Shown: in pieces, positions 7,736 through 8,261 of the stretch
How positions within the stretch are numbered: position 1 is the stretch's first letter
How the letters are laid out: the number at the start of each line of letters is the position of its first letter
From: Verrucomicrobia bacterium UBA3841
Lineage (GTDB): Bacteria > Verrucomicrobiota > Kiritimatiellia > RFP12 > UBA1067
Direction: 5' to 3'
NCBI GenBank assembly: GCA_002392765.1
Contig: DGHT01000033.1
Span: 57,959-66,219 of the forward strand
DNA length: 8,261 nt
Made by a program: the position numbers and the translations under genes
Notes under the pieces: model-generated
Told to the model about the DNA's origin: nothing
What the model saw: the letters and a program-made list of their open reading frames with translations, nothing else
The model's database searches: none

Positions 7736-8261
7736 ATGAGACCCATAGCCACTGACACTGCCGATTTTCCGTCTTTGCGCAGGGACGGGAAAATCTATGT
7801 AGACAAGACGATGTACATCCATCGACTTGTCACGGATTGCAACACGAAACTCTTCTTCATGTCGCGTCCGCGAAGATTCGGGAAGTCTTTGACGATTTCC
7901 GCCTTGAAGGCGCTTTTCCAAGGGCGTCGCGAACTCTTCGAGGGGCTTTATATCGACAAGACCGACTGGAAGTGGGAGAAATATCCCGTCATCCATTTCG
8001 AGTTCAACGATCTCACGACGACAAGCATTGACGAGTTCAAGAGCTCGCTCAACAATCACGTCGTGCGGAAACTGGAAGAGGCTGGATTCTCCTGTGACAA
8101 ATCAAGACCTCCCGAAGAGAACTTCGGCAACGCCATCGAGTCTCTTTCCTCCGCGAACGGCGGCAAGGGTGTAGTCATTCTTATAGACGAATACGATGCG
8201 CCTGTCGGACATGCGCTTGACGACATCGATTTTGCCGAGAATATACGAGACCGCCTGTCGT
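7736..8261 (+). CDS. AAA-ATPase-like domain protein (PF09820 type), 3' end outside the window
   Basis: The first 175 residues of a longer protein; the frame is open to the window edge. The opening matches the AAA-ATPase-like family of PF09820: DFPSLRRDGKIYVDKTMYI (10-28), the P-loop-like SRPRRFGKS (43-51) that follows FF in this family, LFEGLYI (67-73), YPVIHFEF (83-90) and a Walker B strand VVILIDEYDAPV (146-157). Full members often reach about 500-580 residues and end in a PD-(D/E)XK nuclease-like domain, which cannot be checked here. The family is often present in many copies per genome in gut anaerobes and its function is unsettled; a defence or mobile-element role has been suspected. The ATG lacks a Shine-Dalgarno and sits directly after a strong promoter. 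GC is about 50% in sampled lines against about 65% in pta, suggesting recent transfer or different selection. Confidence 0.88.
   Translation, partial: MRPIATDTADFPSLRRDGKIYVDKTMYIHRLVTDCNTKLFFMSRPRRFGKSLTISALKALFQGRRELFEGLYIDKTDWKWEKYPVIHFEFNDLTTTSIDEFKSSLNNHVVRKLEEAGFSCDKSRPPEENFGNAIESLSSANGGKGVVILIDEYDAPVGHALDDIDFAENIRDRLS

Overview
The window is a dense bacterial stretch, with core genes of roughly 60-65% GC by eye and nearly every gene on the + strand. It joins a housekeeping translation/RNA block to a small metabolic cluster, then ends in an accessory gene. The GC content, the mix of genes, the interspersed hairpin repeat and the AAA-ATPase-like gene at the right edge are compatible with a gut or anaerobic member of the PVC superphylum (Kiritimatiellota/Lentisphaerota-like). 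That placement is inference from general impression; no rRNA or clear phylogenetic marker signature was read.

Region 1 (1-2951), RNA and translation. Eleven codons of an unidentified upstream gene are followed by a RhlB-like DEAD-box RNA helicase with a long basic N-terminal extension and an acidic C-terminal tail. A strong sigma70-type promoter (TTGCAA-17-TATAAT) overlaps the helicase stop and drives rpsL (S12) and rpsG (S7). A textbook intrinsic terminator closes this unit right after rpsG, so the usual str-operon partners fusA and tuf are absent here.

Region 2 (2972-7467), a probable four-gene cluster. It holds a CstA-family carbon-starvation/pyruvate-type transporter, a TetR-family regulator, a butyrate-kinase-family acyl kinase and a phosphate acetyltransferase (Pta), with gaps of 37, 43 and 18 bp. 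A plausible reading is uptake of a small carboxylate such as pyruvate, conversion to acetyl-CoA elsewhere, then acyl-CoA to acyl-phosphate (Pta) to acid plus ATP (kinase), under TetR-type control. Pairing a Pta-type transferase with a Buk-type rather than an AckA-type kinase leaves the true acyl substrate open.

Region 3 (7468-8261), accessory end. A 268-bp gene-free stretch carries a long imperfect inverted repeat with an internal 9-bp periodicity, a second GC-rich hairpin, and a strong extended -10 promoter. The predicted transcription start lies only about 1-3 nt before the ATG of an AAA-ATPase-like (PF09820-type) gene, which suggests a leaderless mRNA. That gene is visibly lower in GC than its neighbours and runs off the window.

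No tRNA, rRNA, CRISPR array, insertion sequence or complete unknown multi-gene system was found. The most unusual points are the Buk/Pta pairing, the probable leaderless accessory gene and the repeat beside it.
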